A DNA stretch of 56,665 nt, taken from NCBI GenBank assembly GCA_900542805.1, contig UQOW01000011.1:1-56665 (forward strand), in the 5' to 3' direction. Shown here piece after piece: positions 35,148 to 44,717 of the stretch. Made by a program: the position numbers and the translations under genes. Numbering within the stretch: position 1 is the stretch's first letter; every line of letters begins with the position of its first letter. This stretch comes from an uncultured Sutterella sp. (GTDB taxonomy: Bacteria; Pseudomonadota; Gammaproteobacteria; Burkholderiales; Burkholderiaceae_F). Under the pieces are notes generated by a model, which did no database searches, had not been told where the DNA came from, and saw nothing but the letters and a program-made list of their open reading frames with translations.

Positions 35148-36617
35148 TTACCTCGGTGTCTTTCGATCGACAACCGAACTTCTTGTGGACGCCCATTGTC
35201 GCATATTTCGCACGAGCGTAACCGCGTCGCCTTCATACACAAAGACCGTCAGTCCGAAGCTTGCGGCAAATCGCGTCCAGGTATCGATGCGTTCCGTCAG
35301 GCGCCCCGGATACACATCAAACCGATCCCGAAGTCGTCGTGTGTCCAATAAAACCGCGCATAAAAACGCCTTTTCCTTTGTTTCGGTGTTGTTGACGGTG
35401 CTAAATAGCGCACCGGCTAATTCCTCTTCGGGCGTTTTCAGAGCATCCGAAAGGATTAGGACGAACGGATTTTCTCCGTCTCGGAAGATATCGGGGACGA
35501 CAAAGGGCGGCGCGTCGTAGTCAAGTTCCTCCACAATCGGTTTGGGATTGCCCCAAAGAACCGAGAGATTGTCGAGGGTCGCTTTGTCCGAGCCTTTGAA
35601 GGCTTTGTCGGCAATGATGACAAGGGGGCCCAAATGCACCGATTCTTTTCCTTCGGTTAACACCGAGACAAAGTACGAATCCGAGACCGTCAGGTGTAAG
35701 CGGTTGAGACAAAATCGCGCTGCGCTTAAAGAAATAAGGGCTAAAAGAAGACGCGGAATGATTACGAAGACCGTTAAAAGCACCATCATGCGAATGAGCC
35801 ACGGAGCGGCATTGACCTGATGCATCCGAAACACAAGACGGTCCGACTGCATCGCTTCCAGGGTCGCGGCATCGGGCAGGGTCCCTCCGAATGGAATCAG
35901 CCCGTAGGTCCAATCGATAAAGGCCTTGACGGCTTCCGGGTTTTGGGCAAACCAGGTACTTTCCCAGCCGACGACAAAGGCCGTCGAAATCCCTCGAAAT
36001 CCGATTTCGGCAATCAGACCAAAGGCAAACGCCAGAGCGGCCAAGTGCATCAGGTACGCCGCCTGTTTTTCATAGACAGGGACAAGGAGCTGAGCCATCT
36101 CGACTCGGAGCGCCGTATCCGGAGATGTTCGGCGCAAAAGACGCGTGAACTTTCCGGCTAAAAGCGCCGAAACAGTCCCCCGAACGGGAAAACGGTCAGG
36201 ACAAATAAGCCCCAGGGCACCTAGGAGCAAAATCCCGTAGATAAGGACGTTCCACGCAATCACACCCCAAAACGGGAAGGAGAGCAAATTGATAAAGGGT
36301 TCGGGCGAGGCAAGCTTATCGGTCAGCGCCCCGAGGATAAAGGCCGCAAGAAAAAGAAGTCCGGCGGCATTGCGAATCGAAGGCCTGCGGCTTGGAGTTT
36401 TTGACGCGGCATCCTCTTGCCCGGCTGTTTGCAAGACGGCCTTAGCGCGCTCGGTTAAATATGTTGCCTCATCGGCACTCTCGCCTAAGCGATGTGCCGT
36501 CGCTTTGCTGATGACGGCACTTTGAATGACGTGTCCGGACGCAGCCTGCTCGAGGGCTTTGGCCCGAAGGATGGTCCTTGCCTGCTCGTAGGTGACGGTA
36601 ATAAAGGGTTCGTGCAT
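35148..36617 (-). CDS. DUF2868 membrane protein
   Basis: This 489-residue protein has a soluble N part (1-100), then hydrophobic helices near 104-122 (AAGLLFLAAFILGAL), 132-158, 205-225 and 280-310. A soluble C-terminal domain follows (about 330-489; DSYFVSVLTEGKESVHLGPLV). That domain ends in an Arg-rich tail. It is the first gene of the pair with the DUF3482 GTPase. The family has no known function. The divergent neighbour is uvrB. Confidence 0.8.
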   Translation of the reverse strand: MHEPFITVTYEQARTILRAKALEQAASGHVIQSAVISKATAHRLGESADEATYLTERAKAVLQTAGQEDAASKTPSRRPSIRNAAGLLFLAAFILGALTDKLASPEPFINLLSFPFWGVIAWNVLIYGILLLGALGLICPDRFPVRGTVSALLAGKFTRLLRRTSPDTALRVEMAQLLVPVYEKQAAYLMHLAALAFAFGLIAEIGFRGISTAFVVGWESTWFAQNPEAVKAFIDWTYGLIPFGGTLPDAATLEAMQSDRLVFRMHQVNAAPWLIRMMVLLTVFVIIPRLLLALISLSAARFCLNRLHLTVSDSYFVSVLTEGKESVHLGPLVIIADKAFKGSDKATLDNLSVLWGNPKPIVEELDYDAPPFVVPDIFRDGENPFVLILSDALKTPEEELAGALFSTVNNTETKEKAFLCAVLLDTRRLRDRFDVYPGRLTERIDTWTRFAASFGLTVFVYEGDAVTLVRNMRQWASTRSSVVDRKTPR

Positions 36618-36745
36618 AACGGCTATTCGGAAAACGAGGCTATTGACGGCATTTTATCGCCCGATGCGCCGTGTTTTCGTTGCAGATTGTCAGTAAGTTT
36701 GGCAAGATGCACGATTGCCTTTTGTTTTTCGCGAGGAAAATATCG

Positions 36746-38773
36746 GTGGATAAGGTGCTCACTTTTGCGCATTCACCTTTTGAATTACACGCGCCGTATG
36801 CGCCGGCAGGCGACCAGGCTCAGGCGATTGAGGAACTCACTGAGGGGGTTCGAGAGGGCTTGACGGCTCAGACGCTTCTCGGGGTTACGGGATCCGGTAA
36901 GACCTTTACCATGGCCAATGTCATTGCCAGAATCGGCGTTCCCGCGCTGATTATGGCGCCTAATAAAACGCTTGCGGCTCAGCTTTATTCGGAAATGCGT
37001 GATTTTTTCCCGAATAATGCCGTCGAGTACTTTGTCAGCTACTACGACTACTACCAGCCTGAGGCCTATGTTCCTGCGCGTGACCTCTTTATCGAAAAGG
37101 ATGCGGCTATCAACGAGCATATTGAGCAGATGCGTCTTGCGGCCTCCAAAAGCATCCTTGAGCGGCGCGACACGATTTTGGTTTCGACCGTCTCGGCCAT
37201 CTACGGCATCGGAAAGCCGGAAAGTTACACGCAAATGCGCCTGATTTTGCGACAGGGTGACACTAAGGAGCGCTCGACGATTGTTTCGCAGTTGGTGAAA
37301 ATGCAGTATCGGCGTAACGACATGGATTTTGTGCGAGGAACGTTCCGTGTGCGCGGTGACACGATTGACGTTTTCCCGGCTGAGCATTCGGAAGCGGCCG
37401 TACGTATCGAACTTTTTGACGATGAGGTTGATGCCGTCAGCCTCTTTGACCCCTTAACGGGAAAGGTGCTTCAACGGGTCCCTCGCTTTGTCGTCTACCC
37501 GGCAAGCCACTACGTTACGCCGCGCGATGAAGTCGTGCGAGCCATCGGAACGATTAAGGCCGAGCTTTCCGAACGCCTGAAAGAATTGGAAGGGGCCGGT
37601 AAACTCGTTGAGGCTCAGCGGCTGAAAGAAAGAACGCTCTTTGACTTGGAAATGCTCGATCAGGTCGGCTTTTGCAAGGGTATTGAAAACTACTCACGGC
37701 ACCTGACGGGATTAAATCCCGGGGAAGCTCCGCCGTGCCTGATTGATTACCTGCCGCCCGATGCCCTGATGTTTTTTGACGAAAGCCATGTTTTGATGGG
37801 GCAATTGCACGCGATGTATCGGGGCGACCGTTCACGCAAAGAAACCCTGGTTGAGTACGGATTTCGACTCCCTTCGGCTTTGGATAACCGGCCGCTTCGA
37901 TTCGATGAATTCGAACGCAAGATGCGACGCAGCATTTTCGTTTCGGCGACACCTGCCGAATACGAACTAGAAAAAAGCTCACAGATTGTCGAGCAGGTCG
38001 TGCGGCCGACAGGCTTAGTCGATCCGGAATTAGAAGTTCGACCGGCGACAACGCAGGTCGATGACGTACTTGATGAGATTCGAGAACGCGTCAAAAAACA
38101 TGAACGCGTTTTAATTACGACGCTGACCAAAAAGATGGCCGAGGAACTCACGCAGTACCTTGACGAACACCACGTCAAGGTTCGGTATTTGCATTCGGAT
38201 GTCGATACCGTCGAGCGCGTGGAGATTATTCGCGATTTACGTGCAGGGGTTTTTGATGTGCTCGTCGGTATTAACCTCTTGCGTGAGGGACTTGACATGC
38301 CGGAGGTGTCTCTGATTGCCATTCTCGATGCCGACAAAGAAGGGTTTTTGCGTTCGACGCGTTCTTTGATTCAGACTATCGGGCGTGCGGCGCGTAATGT
38401 GCATGGAAAAGCCATTTTGTACGGCGACACTGTGACCGATTCGATGAAAGGCGCGATTGAAGAAACCGAGCGGCGTCGTAAAAAGCAAACCGATTACAAC
38501 AAAGCGCACGGCATTACGCCCAAAAGTGTTGTTAAAGCTGTCCGAGACATCATCGACGGCGTTTACAAGAACCCCTCGGAAACAGAGCGCCAAAAAGGTC
38601 TGGATGAAGCACTTAACACGGACGATCCTCAGGCGGTGGCTCGAGCAATCCGAGAGACCGAAAAGAAGATGCTCGCCTGTGCTCGAGACTTGGATTTTGA
38701 GCAAGCGGCTGTTTTGCGAGATCGCTTGGAAGCATTGCGTCGTCGTGTTTTCGGCGCGGACCGGAGCGCCTAA
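36746..38773 (+). CDS. uvrB: Excinuclease ABC subunit B
   Basis: UvrB is the helicase-like core of nucleotide excision repair. I start at GTG 36746 (675 residues), with GAGGA eight bases upstream and a family-like beginning FELHAPYAPAGDQAQAI; an ATG 75 bp upstream is in frame but adds non-family residues. Walker A LLGVTGSGKTFT, the beta-hairpin YYDYYQPEAYVP, DESHV (motif II) and helicase motif VI QTIGRAARN are intact. The C-terminal UVR motif that contacts UvrC is DLDFEQAAVLRDRLEALRR. It ends 7 bp before the convergent gph. Confidence 0.96.
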   Translation: MDKVLTFAHSPFELHAPYAPAGDQAQAIEELTEGVREGLTAQTLLGVTGSGKTFTMANVIARIGVPALIMAPNKTLAAQLYSEMRDFFPNNAVEYFVSYYDYYQPEAYVPARDLFIEKDAAINEHIEQMRLAASKSILERRDTILVSTVSAIYGIGKPESYTQMRLILRQGDTKERSTIVSQLVKMQYRRNDMDFVRGTFRVRGDTIDVFPAEHSEAAVRIELFDDEVDAVSLFDPLTGKVLQRVPRFVVYPASHYVTPRDEVVRAIGTIKAELSERLKELEGAGKLVEAQRLKERTLFDLEMLDQVGFCKGIENYSRHLTGLNPGEAPPCLIDYLPPDALMFFDESHVLMGQLHAMYRGDRSRKETLVEYGFRLPSALDNRPLRFDEFERKMRRSIFVSATPAEYELEKSSQIVEQVVRPTGLVDPELEVRPATTQVDDVLDEIRERVKKHERVLITTLTKKMAEELTQYLDEHHVKVRYLHSDVDTVERVEIIRDLRAGVFDVLVGINLLREGLDMPEVSLIAILDADKEGFLRSTRSLIQTIGRAARNVHGKAILYGDTVTDSMKGAIEETERRRKKQTDYNKAHGITPKSVVKAVRDIIDGVYKNPSETERQKGLDEALNTDDPQAVARAIRETEKKMLACARDLDFEQAAVLRDRLEALRRRVFGADRSA

Positions 38774-38780
38774 TCGGTCG

Positions 38781-39446
38781 CTAGGAAGTCACAAGAAGGG
38801 TGTTAATCAAATCCGGCAAGTCCGATACCCTTCGGGCCAGTGCGGTTGCTCCCCAGTTTTGAACATCGGTTCCGTAGCCCCAAAGAGCGGCAATTGAGGA
38901 CATTCGGGCAGCACAAGCCGCCGTAATGTCGCGTTGCTCGTCTCCGATATAAAGGCACTCGGTGACCGGATACGCAAGGCGCCGTGCGGCCTCTAAAAGC
39001 GAGTCCGGAGCCGGTTTCATTTTCGGGGTTGTGTCGCCTGCAATGAGCACGTCGGGCTCGGCAATCGGACCGATTAAATCCTGAACTAAGGGTCCTGCAA
39101 GGTACATGGCTTTGTTGGTGACAATGCCCCAACGTTTCCCGTCGGCCGCAAGATCTTTGAGAACGGCATCAATTCCGGCAAATGGCGCGGTGTTATCGCG
39201 CATGTGCTCGCTGTAGTCGGATAAAAAGCGAGCTCTTAATTCCGGATACTGAGGATTATCGGGGAAAACGTCCAGTGCTTTGGCTAAAAGCCCTTTGGCG
39301 CCGGTGCCGGCAAAGGGGCGCAAGTCTCCGTACGCAAGGGGCTCTAGGCCGAGCGCGATGCGCAACCGGTTAGCTGCCCCGCACAAGTCCGGCGCCGTAT
39401 CGATGAGCGTCCCGTCCAAGTCAAAAAGAACAAGTCCCCGAGCCAT
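38781..39446 (-). CDS. gph: Phosphoglycolate phosphatase-like HAD hydrolase
   Basis: This 221-residue HAD-superfamily enzyme has motif I LFDLDGTLIDTAPDL, motif II in GIVTNKAMYLAG, the motif III lysine in TPKMKPAPDSLL and motif IV GDEQRDITAACAA. The sequence and cap (PFAGTGAKGLL) match Gph of proteobacteria, which removes 2-phosphoglycolate formed during DNA repair. It follows yhbY by 12 bp on the same strand. Substrate assignment within HAD is always less sure than the fold. Confidence 0.88.
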   Translation of the reverse strand: MARGLVLFDLDGTLIDTAPDLCGAANRLRIALGLEPLAYGDLRPFAGTGAKGLLAKALDVFPDNPQYPELRARFLSDYSEHMRDNTAPFAGIDAVLKDLAADGKRWGIVTNKAMYLAGPLVQDLIGPIAEPDVLIAGDTTPKMKPAPDSLLEAARRLAYPVTECLYIGDEQRDITAACAARMSSIAALWGYGTDVQNWGATALARRVSDLPDLINTLLVTS

Positions 39447-39458
39447 GAAAAACCTCGT

Positions 39459-39872
39459 TTAGTTCGAAAGAGCCTTTTTCTTGGTGACGTGACCGACTTT
39501 GCGGGCTCGGGTTTTGCGCGGGGTAATCGGAGATTTGGCCGCAAAGCGCTTAGTCGGTTTGCGGGCCGGTTTTACCGGTTCGTCCTCCTTTTCCTCCGGA
39601 ATCGGACGATATAAAACCAAAGTTTTGCCGATGGCTTGAATGCGGGCTGCCCCCAATTTGTCAGCGAGTTCCGCATAGATGCGAGCGCGTTCTTCGCGGT
39701 CGTCGCCCGGAACCTTGACTTTCACGAGACCGTGTGCCGACAGTTCGCGGTCGACTTCCTTGATGACGGCATCGGTCAATCCGGCATTTCCCAAAAGAAT
39801 CGAAAAGGTGATGTGATGCGCTTGAGCACGCCGGAGCAAGCGTTCGTCGCGCTCGAGAATAAGTTCAGACAT
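39459..39872 (-). CDS. yhbY: YhbY-family CRM-domain RNA-binding protein
   Basis: This 137-residue protein carries the CRM fold over residues 6-95. The signature GDDREERARIYAELADKLGAARIQAIGKTLVLYR is split here as GDDREERARIYAELA and GAARIQAIGKTLVLYRP. YhbY binds pre-50S particles. A Lys/Arg/Pro-rich tail of about 40 residues (KPARKPTKRFAAKSP) extends past the domain, longer than in E. coli, and may add RNA contacts. It is divergent from rlmE, an arrangement widely kept in proteobacteria. Confidence 0.93.
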   Translation of the reverse strand: MSELILERDERLLRRAQAHHITFSILLGNAGLTDAVIKEVDRELSAHGLVKVKVPGDDREERARIYAELADKLGAARIQAIGKTLVLYRPIPEEKEDEPVKPARKPTKRFAAKSPITPRKTRARKVGHVTKKKALSN

Positions 39873-39920
39873 AATTCGCCTACCGAAAATTTTCCATCAG
39901 GCGCATTTTAAGGCACTGGT

Positions 39921-40583
39921 ATGCCCAAGTCAGCAAAGAAACTGCGTTCGAATCCGGCGTGGATCGAACGCCATATCAACGATCCGTTTGTCAAGAGAAG
40001 CAAGGCCGAGGGGTATCGAGCTCGGTCTGCCTACAAGCTTTTGGAACTCAATGAGAAGGAAAAACTTTTTCGCCCCGGCATCACTGTTGTCGATCTGGGA
40101 AGTGCTCCGGGCAGTTGGACTCAAGTCGCACGGTCCAAAATGGTCAACGTAGCCGGGAAGTTTTCCGGACATCTTGTTGCTATGGATATTCTCCCGATGG
40201 AACCGGTACCGGACGCCGTTTTCCTGCAAGGAGACTTTCGCGAGCAAGAGGTTGCCGATCAATTGTCCGCGCTGTTAGCCGACGGAAAGGTCGACGTTGT
40301 CTTAAGCGATATGGCTCCGAATCTATCGGGCATTCCAGCTGTCGATGCAGCGGCAAGTCTCCTTTTAAATGAACTTGCGCTTGAGTTTGCTTTGGAGCAC
40401 TTGTGCGAGAACGGCGTCCTTGTTGTCAAAGCCTTCCAAGGGTCGGGTTATTCGCAATTTATCGAAACCGTGAAACGGCACTTTAAGTCCGTGGCACAAC
40501 GCAAACCCGAGGCCAGTCGCGATACGAGCCCGGAAATGTACGTTGTTGCGAAAAATCTTAAGCATGGCAAGAGAGTTTCCTAG
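39921..40583 (+). CDS. rlmE: 23S rRNA 2'-O-ribose methyltransferase
   Basis: RlmE (FtsJ) methylates U2552 of 23S rRNA in the large subunit. The 220-residue protein has the SAM motif VVDLGSAPGSWTQVA and the catalytic K-D-K-E set, including RSRAYKLLELNEK-like YRARSAYKLLELNEK, DVVLSDMAPNLSG and VVKAFQGSGY. In most proteobacteria ftsH follows directly; here a decayed ATPase gene lies between, over 1.1 kb. Confidence 0.95.
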   Translation: MPKSAKKLRSNPAWIERHINDPFVKRSKAEGYRARSAYKLLELNEKEKLFRPGITVVDLGSAPGSWTQVARSKMVNVAGKFSGHLVAMDILPMEPVPDAVFLQGDFREQEVADQLSALLADGKVDVVLSDMAPNLSGIPAVDAAASLLLNELALEFALEHLCENGVLVVKAFQGSGYSQFIETVKRHFKSVAQRKPEASRDTSPEMYVVAKNLKHGKRVS

Positions 40584-40721
40584 CGTCGACTTTTGTTTTG
40601 GGGTGGCGGACGAAGGATTGTTGCCCGGCTTTTCCTTGCGTGTCTTGAGCGAGAAACCGAGCACTGCCGACTCTCGTACGTATAGTTCTTTCCAAGAAAA
40701 ACCCCGTGTAAACAGGAAAAA

Positions 40722-41632
40722 ATGCCCTAATCCGTTCTCAAGTTTGCCCCGTACGACATCGCGAATTTCCAAACACTGCGTCAGGGGATTTTGCCTACGT
40801 TGACAAAACGGAATTTATTGCCGAACTTGAGGATTCTTGGTGCCCTTATCCCTTCATTGTTCGCTCTCGCCGCTTCGGAAAGAAACTGTTCACACAAATG
40901 CTACAGGCCGACTGCGACATTGCGGCGGCCAAGGACTTTGAACGCAACTTCGCCGGTACCTATCTCGGCGAGCACAAGACAACCCTTGCCAACATGTTTC
41001 GGGTCATCCGCTTGGATTTTTCCGGAATCGATGCCGATATATTTACGGAAGGTTTTGTGGCAAATGTTCGAGACGGACTGCTGGAATTTTCTCTTCGGAA
41101 CAACTTCAAAGAGGGAACCGAACTTTCACAAGGACATTATCGCTCTCGGGCCTTGCTGCTAACGGCTTTTCTTTTTGTTTGTAAGCAGTACTTTACAGAT
41201 TCGATTTATCTCGTTGTCGATGAATACGATCAGGGAGCCGATGAGGTTCTGGCGATGAATATTGATTTTTTTCGAGACTTGACGCGCTTAGGAGGGGGTC
41301 TCAAAACTTTTTACTCCAAAATTAAAAATTTTTCCGCAAAAAGCACCATTGCACGCATTTTCATCACCGGCGTTACGACAATTCAGCTCGACTCGATGGT
41401 TTCGGGGCTTTCCATTGCGAAGAATTTCACGGCAAATGCCCAATTCACGAACTATGTTCGGTTTTACGGAGCGAGAACTTCGCAACTGGATCCCTCAACT
41501 CGTTGTCTTGAAGCGATACGGATAATCGCTGGACGAAGTCCTGACTCGCATGAAGGAGTGGTACAACGGATACTGCTTTTTCCTTGCAATTCGTTGCAAA
41601 TTGACGGCGTTTTGTGCTCTGAAAAGCGGTGA
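40722..41632 (+). pseudogene. Decayed AAA-ATPase-like gene (PF09820-type, predicted PD-(D/E)XK fusion family)
   Basis: The family start KFAPYDIANFQTLRQG and its continuation DFAYVDKTEFIAELED are readable only across frames. Lesions: TAA at codon 3 (40728), a one-base loss near 40785, Walker A RRFGKKLF in place of the usual RRFGKS, a frameshift near 41460, and TAA at 41523 within GFTERELRNWIPQLV...KEWYNGYCF. The C-terminal nuclease-like domain is missing. The longest intact piece (40898-41632) holds LVVDEYDQGADEVL, the Walker B-like part, and IARIFITGVTTIQLDS. This family is highly amplified in gut bacteria. It is a broken insertion between rlmE and ftsH. Confidence 0.82.
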
Positions 41633-41710
41633 AAGTCGGCTAAAACAGATAGACTGTTACACAAATTCGTGCGGACGGGATGTTCGCTTACAAAGAAAGG
41701 AGTCCTAACT

Positions 41711-43780
41711 TTGGACAAGAGGATGATGCAACGCTTGGCGGTCTGGTGTTTGATCGCCTTTGTGCTTTTTACGGTTTTCCGGCAATTTAGCGGCGAACGT
41801 ACGGTGGCCGGAAACTTAGACCAGACAAGTTATACCCAGTTCATGGACGATGCCAAAGCCGGCAAAATTCGGCGTGTGGACGTGCAGGGACGACGCATTA
41901 CCGTAACGCCTGCTGAGGGTGCGACCTATACGATTACAAGTCCGGGGGACCTGTGGATGGTCGAGGACCTGCGCAAGAACGGCGTGCAGGTTTACGGAAA
42001 GCCCGATGAGGAGCCTTCCTTTATCGAGCAACTTCTGATTAGTTGGTTCCCGATGATTCTTCTCATCGGTGTGTGGATCTTCTTCATGCGTCAGATGCAG
42101 ATGGGCGGCAAAAACGGCGGTCCTTTCTCGTTCGGAAAGAGCAAGGCCCGCATGCTCGATGATTCGGCGAACAAGGTCCGTTTTTCCGATGTCGCCGGGT
42201 GCGATGAAGCCAAGGAAGATGTTCAGGAAGTTGTCGATTTCTTGAAAGACCCTTCAAAGTACCAGCGCTTGGGCGGGCACATTCCCCGCGGCATTTTGCT
42301 CGTCGGTTCGCCGGGAACCGGTAAGACGCTTTTAGCCAAGGCCATTGCCGGCGAAGCCGGAGTTCCGTTCTTTTCCATTTCGGGTTCGGACTTTGTGGAA
42401 ATGTTCGTCGGTGTCGGCGCTTCTCGTGTGCGCGACATGTTCGAGACAGCAAAAAAGAACGCTCCGTGCATTATTTTTATTGATGAAATCGATGCCGTGG
42501 GGCGTCAGCGCGGAGCCGGACTCGGTGGCGGCAATGACGAACGTGAGCAGACCTTAAATCAGATGCTCGTGGAAATGGATGGTTTTGAAACCGGCACGAA
42601 TGTGATTGTCGTTGCTGCGACGAACCGCCCCGATGTTCTCGATCCGGCTCTGATGCGCCCGGGGCGTTTTGACCGTCAAGTCGTCGTGCCGCTTCCCGAT
42701 ATTCGCGGGCGCGAACAGATTCTTGCCGTGCACATGAAAAAGATTCCCCTGGGTGCGGACGTGCAGACGGATGTCCTTGCGCGCGGAACACCGGGCTTTT
42801 CGGGTGCCGATTTGGCGAACCTAGTCAATGAAGCGGCACTTTTTGCGGCGCGCCGTAACGGGCGTGTTGTGGAAATGCACGACTTTGAATTGGCCAAAGA
42901 CAAAATCATGATGGGCGCAGAACGTAAGTCTATGGTCATGACCGAAGACGAGCGGCGCAATACGGCCTATCACGAATCGGGTCACGCTTTGGTTGCCAAA
43001 TTAATGCCCAAGTCCGATCCGGTTCACAAGGTGACGATTGTGCCGCGCGGACGTGCTTTGGGCTTGACGATGCAGTTGCCGGAAACGGACCGCTATGCCT
43101 ACGATAAGCAGTATCTTCTGACGCGCATTGCGATTTTGTTCGGTGGTCGTATTGCTGAAGAAGTCTTTATGCACCAGATGACGACCGGGGCGAGTAACGA
43201 CTTTGAGCGAGCCACGCAACTTGCGCGTGATATGGTTATGCGTTTCGGGATGAGCGACAAGATGGGCGTCATGGTCTATGCCGAAAACGAAGGTGAAGTT
43301 TTCTTGGGACGTGCCGTGACGAAGACAACGCACATTTCCGAAAAGACGATGCAGGCTGTCGATACCGAAATTCGTCGAATCCTCGAAGAGCAGTACGGGG
43401 TGGCCCGAAAACTTATCGAAGAGCATCGCGACAAGATTGAGAAGATGGCCTCGGCCCTGTTAAAGTGGGAAACGCTCGACGCTGAGCAACTTGACGACAT
43501 CATGGCCGGTAAAGACCCGCGCGAGCCCAAACCTCCGGAATCCAAGGATGCGCGTAAGCTTGCGGAGTCTCAGGACAAAGCACCGACTCAAGCCGAAGAG
43601 GGCGATTCCGTAAAGATTTCTTCGGAAGAAAAAGAGTCGGGAGACAAGGTGCCAAAGGAAACGGCATCTGAGTCGGCCCCCTCCGCGCCAGCAAGAGACG
43701 AGTCAAAAGAATCGACCCCGGAGGATTCCGTTAAGAAATCGCGCAAACGCACGGTCAAAAAAGACGCATCTGCTGAGTAG
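41711..43780 (+). CDS. ftsH: ATP-dependent zinc metalloprotease FtsH
   Basis: FtsH is the membrane AAA protease that degrades LpxC, sigma-32 and faulty membrane proteins. I prefer TTG 41711 (689 residues) because AAAGGAG ends 8 bases upstream; ATG 41723 is an alternative. Two helices (about 6-24 and 99-120) flank a periplasmic domain. Walker A GSPGTGKT is at about 199-206, the SRH region ATNRPDVLDPALMRPGRFDRQ is present, and the zinc site is HESGHA near 421. The last 80 residues form a long charged Glu/Lys/Ser-rich tail (PPESKDARKLAESQDKAPTQ). Confidence 0.95.
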   Translation: MDKRMMQRLAVWCLIAFVLFTVFRQFSGERTVAGNLDQTSYTQFMDDAKAGKIRRVDVQGRRITVTPAEGATYTITSPGDLWMVEDLRKNGVQVYGKPDEEPSFIEQLLISWFPMILLIGVWIFFMRQMQMGGKNGGPFSFGKSKARMLDDSANKVRFSDVAGCDEAKEDVQEVVDFLKDPSKYQRLGGHIPRGILLVGSPGTGKTLLAKAIAGEAGVPFFSISGSDFVEMFVGVGASRVRDMFETAKKNAPCIIFIDEIDAVGRQRGAGLGGGNDEREQTLNQMLVEMDGFETGTNVIVVAATNRPDVLDPALMRPGRFDRQVVVPLPDIRGREQILAVHMKKIPLGADVQTDVLARGTPGFSGADLANLVNEAALFAARRNGRVVEMHDFELAKDKIMMGAERKSMVMTEDERRNTAYHESGHALVAKLMPKSDPVHKVTIVPRGRALGLTMQLPETDRYAYDKQYLLTRIAILFGGRIAEEVFMHQMTTGASNDFERATQLARDMVMRFGMSDKMGVMVYAENEGEVFLGRAVTKTTHISEKTMQAVDTEIRRILEEQYGVARKLIEEHRDKIEKMASALLKWETLDAEQLDDIMAGKDPREPKPPESKDARKLAESQDKAPTQAEEGDSVKISSEEKESGDKVPKETASESAPSAPARDESKESTPEDSVKKSRKRTVKKDASAE

Positions 43781-43809
43781 CTTTTTTTGAGACACTCGTT
43801 TTCTTCGAG

Positions 43810-43830
43810 GCGCCCTTAACCGGGCGCTTT
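43810..43830 (+). terminator. Short hairpin between ftsH and folP
   Basis: GCGCCC-TTAACC-GGGCGC followed by TTT. With only three T it is probably a partial terminator that lowers read-through into folP-glmM. Confidence 0.45.
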
Positions 43831-43849
43831 CGGTCTTAGGGAGGTTTTC

Positions 43850-44656
43850 ATGTCAGAAGTACACATCTGGCAATGCCGTGACCGTGCGGTTAACCTGGAT
43901 AAACCCGTGATTATGGGTATTGTCAATGTCACCCCTGACTCGTTTTCCGACGGTGGCAATCACGCAACCGTGAGTGAGGCTCTTGCCTTTGCGCGTCAAT
44001 TAGCACATGAGGGCGCCGACATTCTGGATGTCGGAGGCGAATCGACGCGCCCTGGCTCAACACCGCTTGGGCCCCGAGAAGAACAGAGACGCATTCTTCC
44101 TGTTGTCAAAGCGTTGGTGTGTGAGGGGTACACAGTGTCAGTTGACACCTATCACCCCGAAACCATGCGTGCTGTTTTAGCTCTCGGCGCCCACATTATT
44201 AATGACGTGCGAGGATTTACGCAAAAAGGAGCCGTTGAAGCGGTAAGTGCAAGCGGAGCCGGTCTTGTTGTCATGCATTACGAGGCCGTGCGCCCAGGCC
44301 GTCTTTTTCAAGACATCGAAGCATTTTTAGAACATCAAAGCCGAGCGCTTCTTGTGGCCGGAGTCCCTGCTCGGACGATTTGCTGGGATCCCGGGTTCGG
44401 GTTCGGAAAAACGATGGAAGAAAACCTGACGCTCTTGGAGCACTTTGAGGATTTTCGTTGTCCGAATTACCCGATTCTGATCGGAGTTTCCCGCAAACGC
44501 ATGATCGGCGCGATGACGGGAATTGCCGATCCGGCCAAACGTGCGGTTGGGTCCGTAAAGGCCGCTTTAACAGCCGTCAAAAAGGGTGCGCACATCGTAC
44601 GAGTTCACGATGTGGCTCAAACGCTTGCAGTGTTCAAAGAGGCGGGGTTGCGCTAA
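43850..44656 (+). CDS. folP: Dihydropteroate synthase
   Basis: FolP joins p-aminobenzoate to the pterin pyrophosphate in folate synthesis and is the sulfonamide target. The 268-residue protein has the two pterin signatures IMGIVNVTPDSFSDGG and DILDVGGESTRPGS, plus IINDVRGF, DPGFGFGKTMEENL and GVSRKRMIG. The ATG is preceded by GGGAGG. It lies between ftsH and glmM in the canonical order. Confidence 0.97.
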   Translation: MSEVHIWQCRDRAVNLDKPVIMGIVNVTPDSFSDGGNHATVSEALAFARQLAHEGADILDVGGESTRPGSTPLGPREEQRRILPVVKALVCEGYTVSVDTYHPETMRAVLALGAHIINDVRGFTQKGAVEAVSASGAGLVVMHYEAVRPGRLFQDIEAFLEHQSRALLVAGVPARTICWDPGFGFGKTMEENLTLLEHFEDFRCPNYPILIGVSRKRMIGAMTGIADPAKRAVGSVKAALTAVKKGAHIVRVHDVAQTLAVFKEAGLR

Positions 44657-44717
44657 AAGGACGTGTTGTATCTTGGCATTGTCTAAAATGGCATCACAAG
44701 TTACCTAAGGGGGAGGT

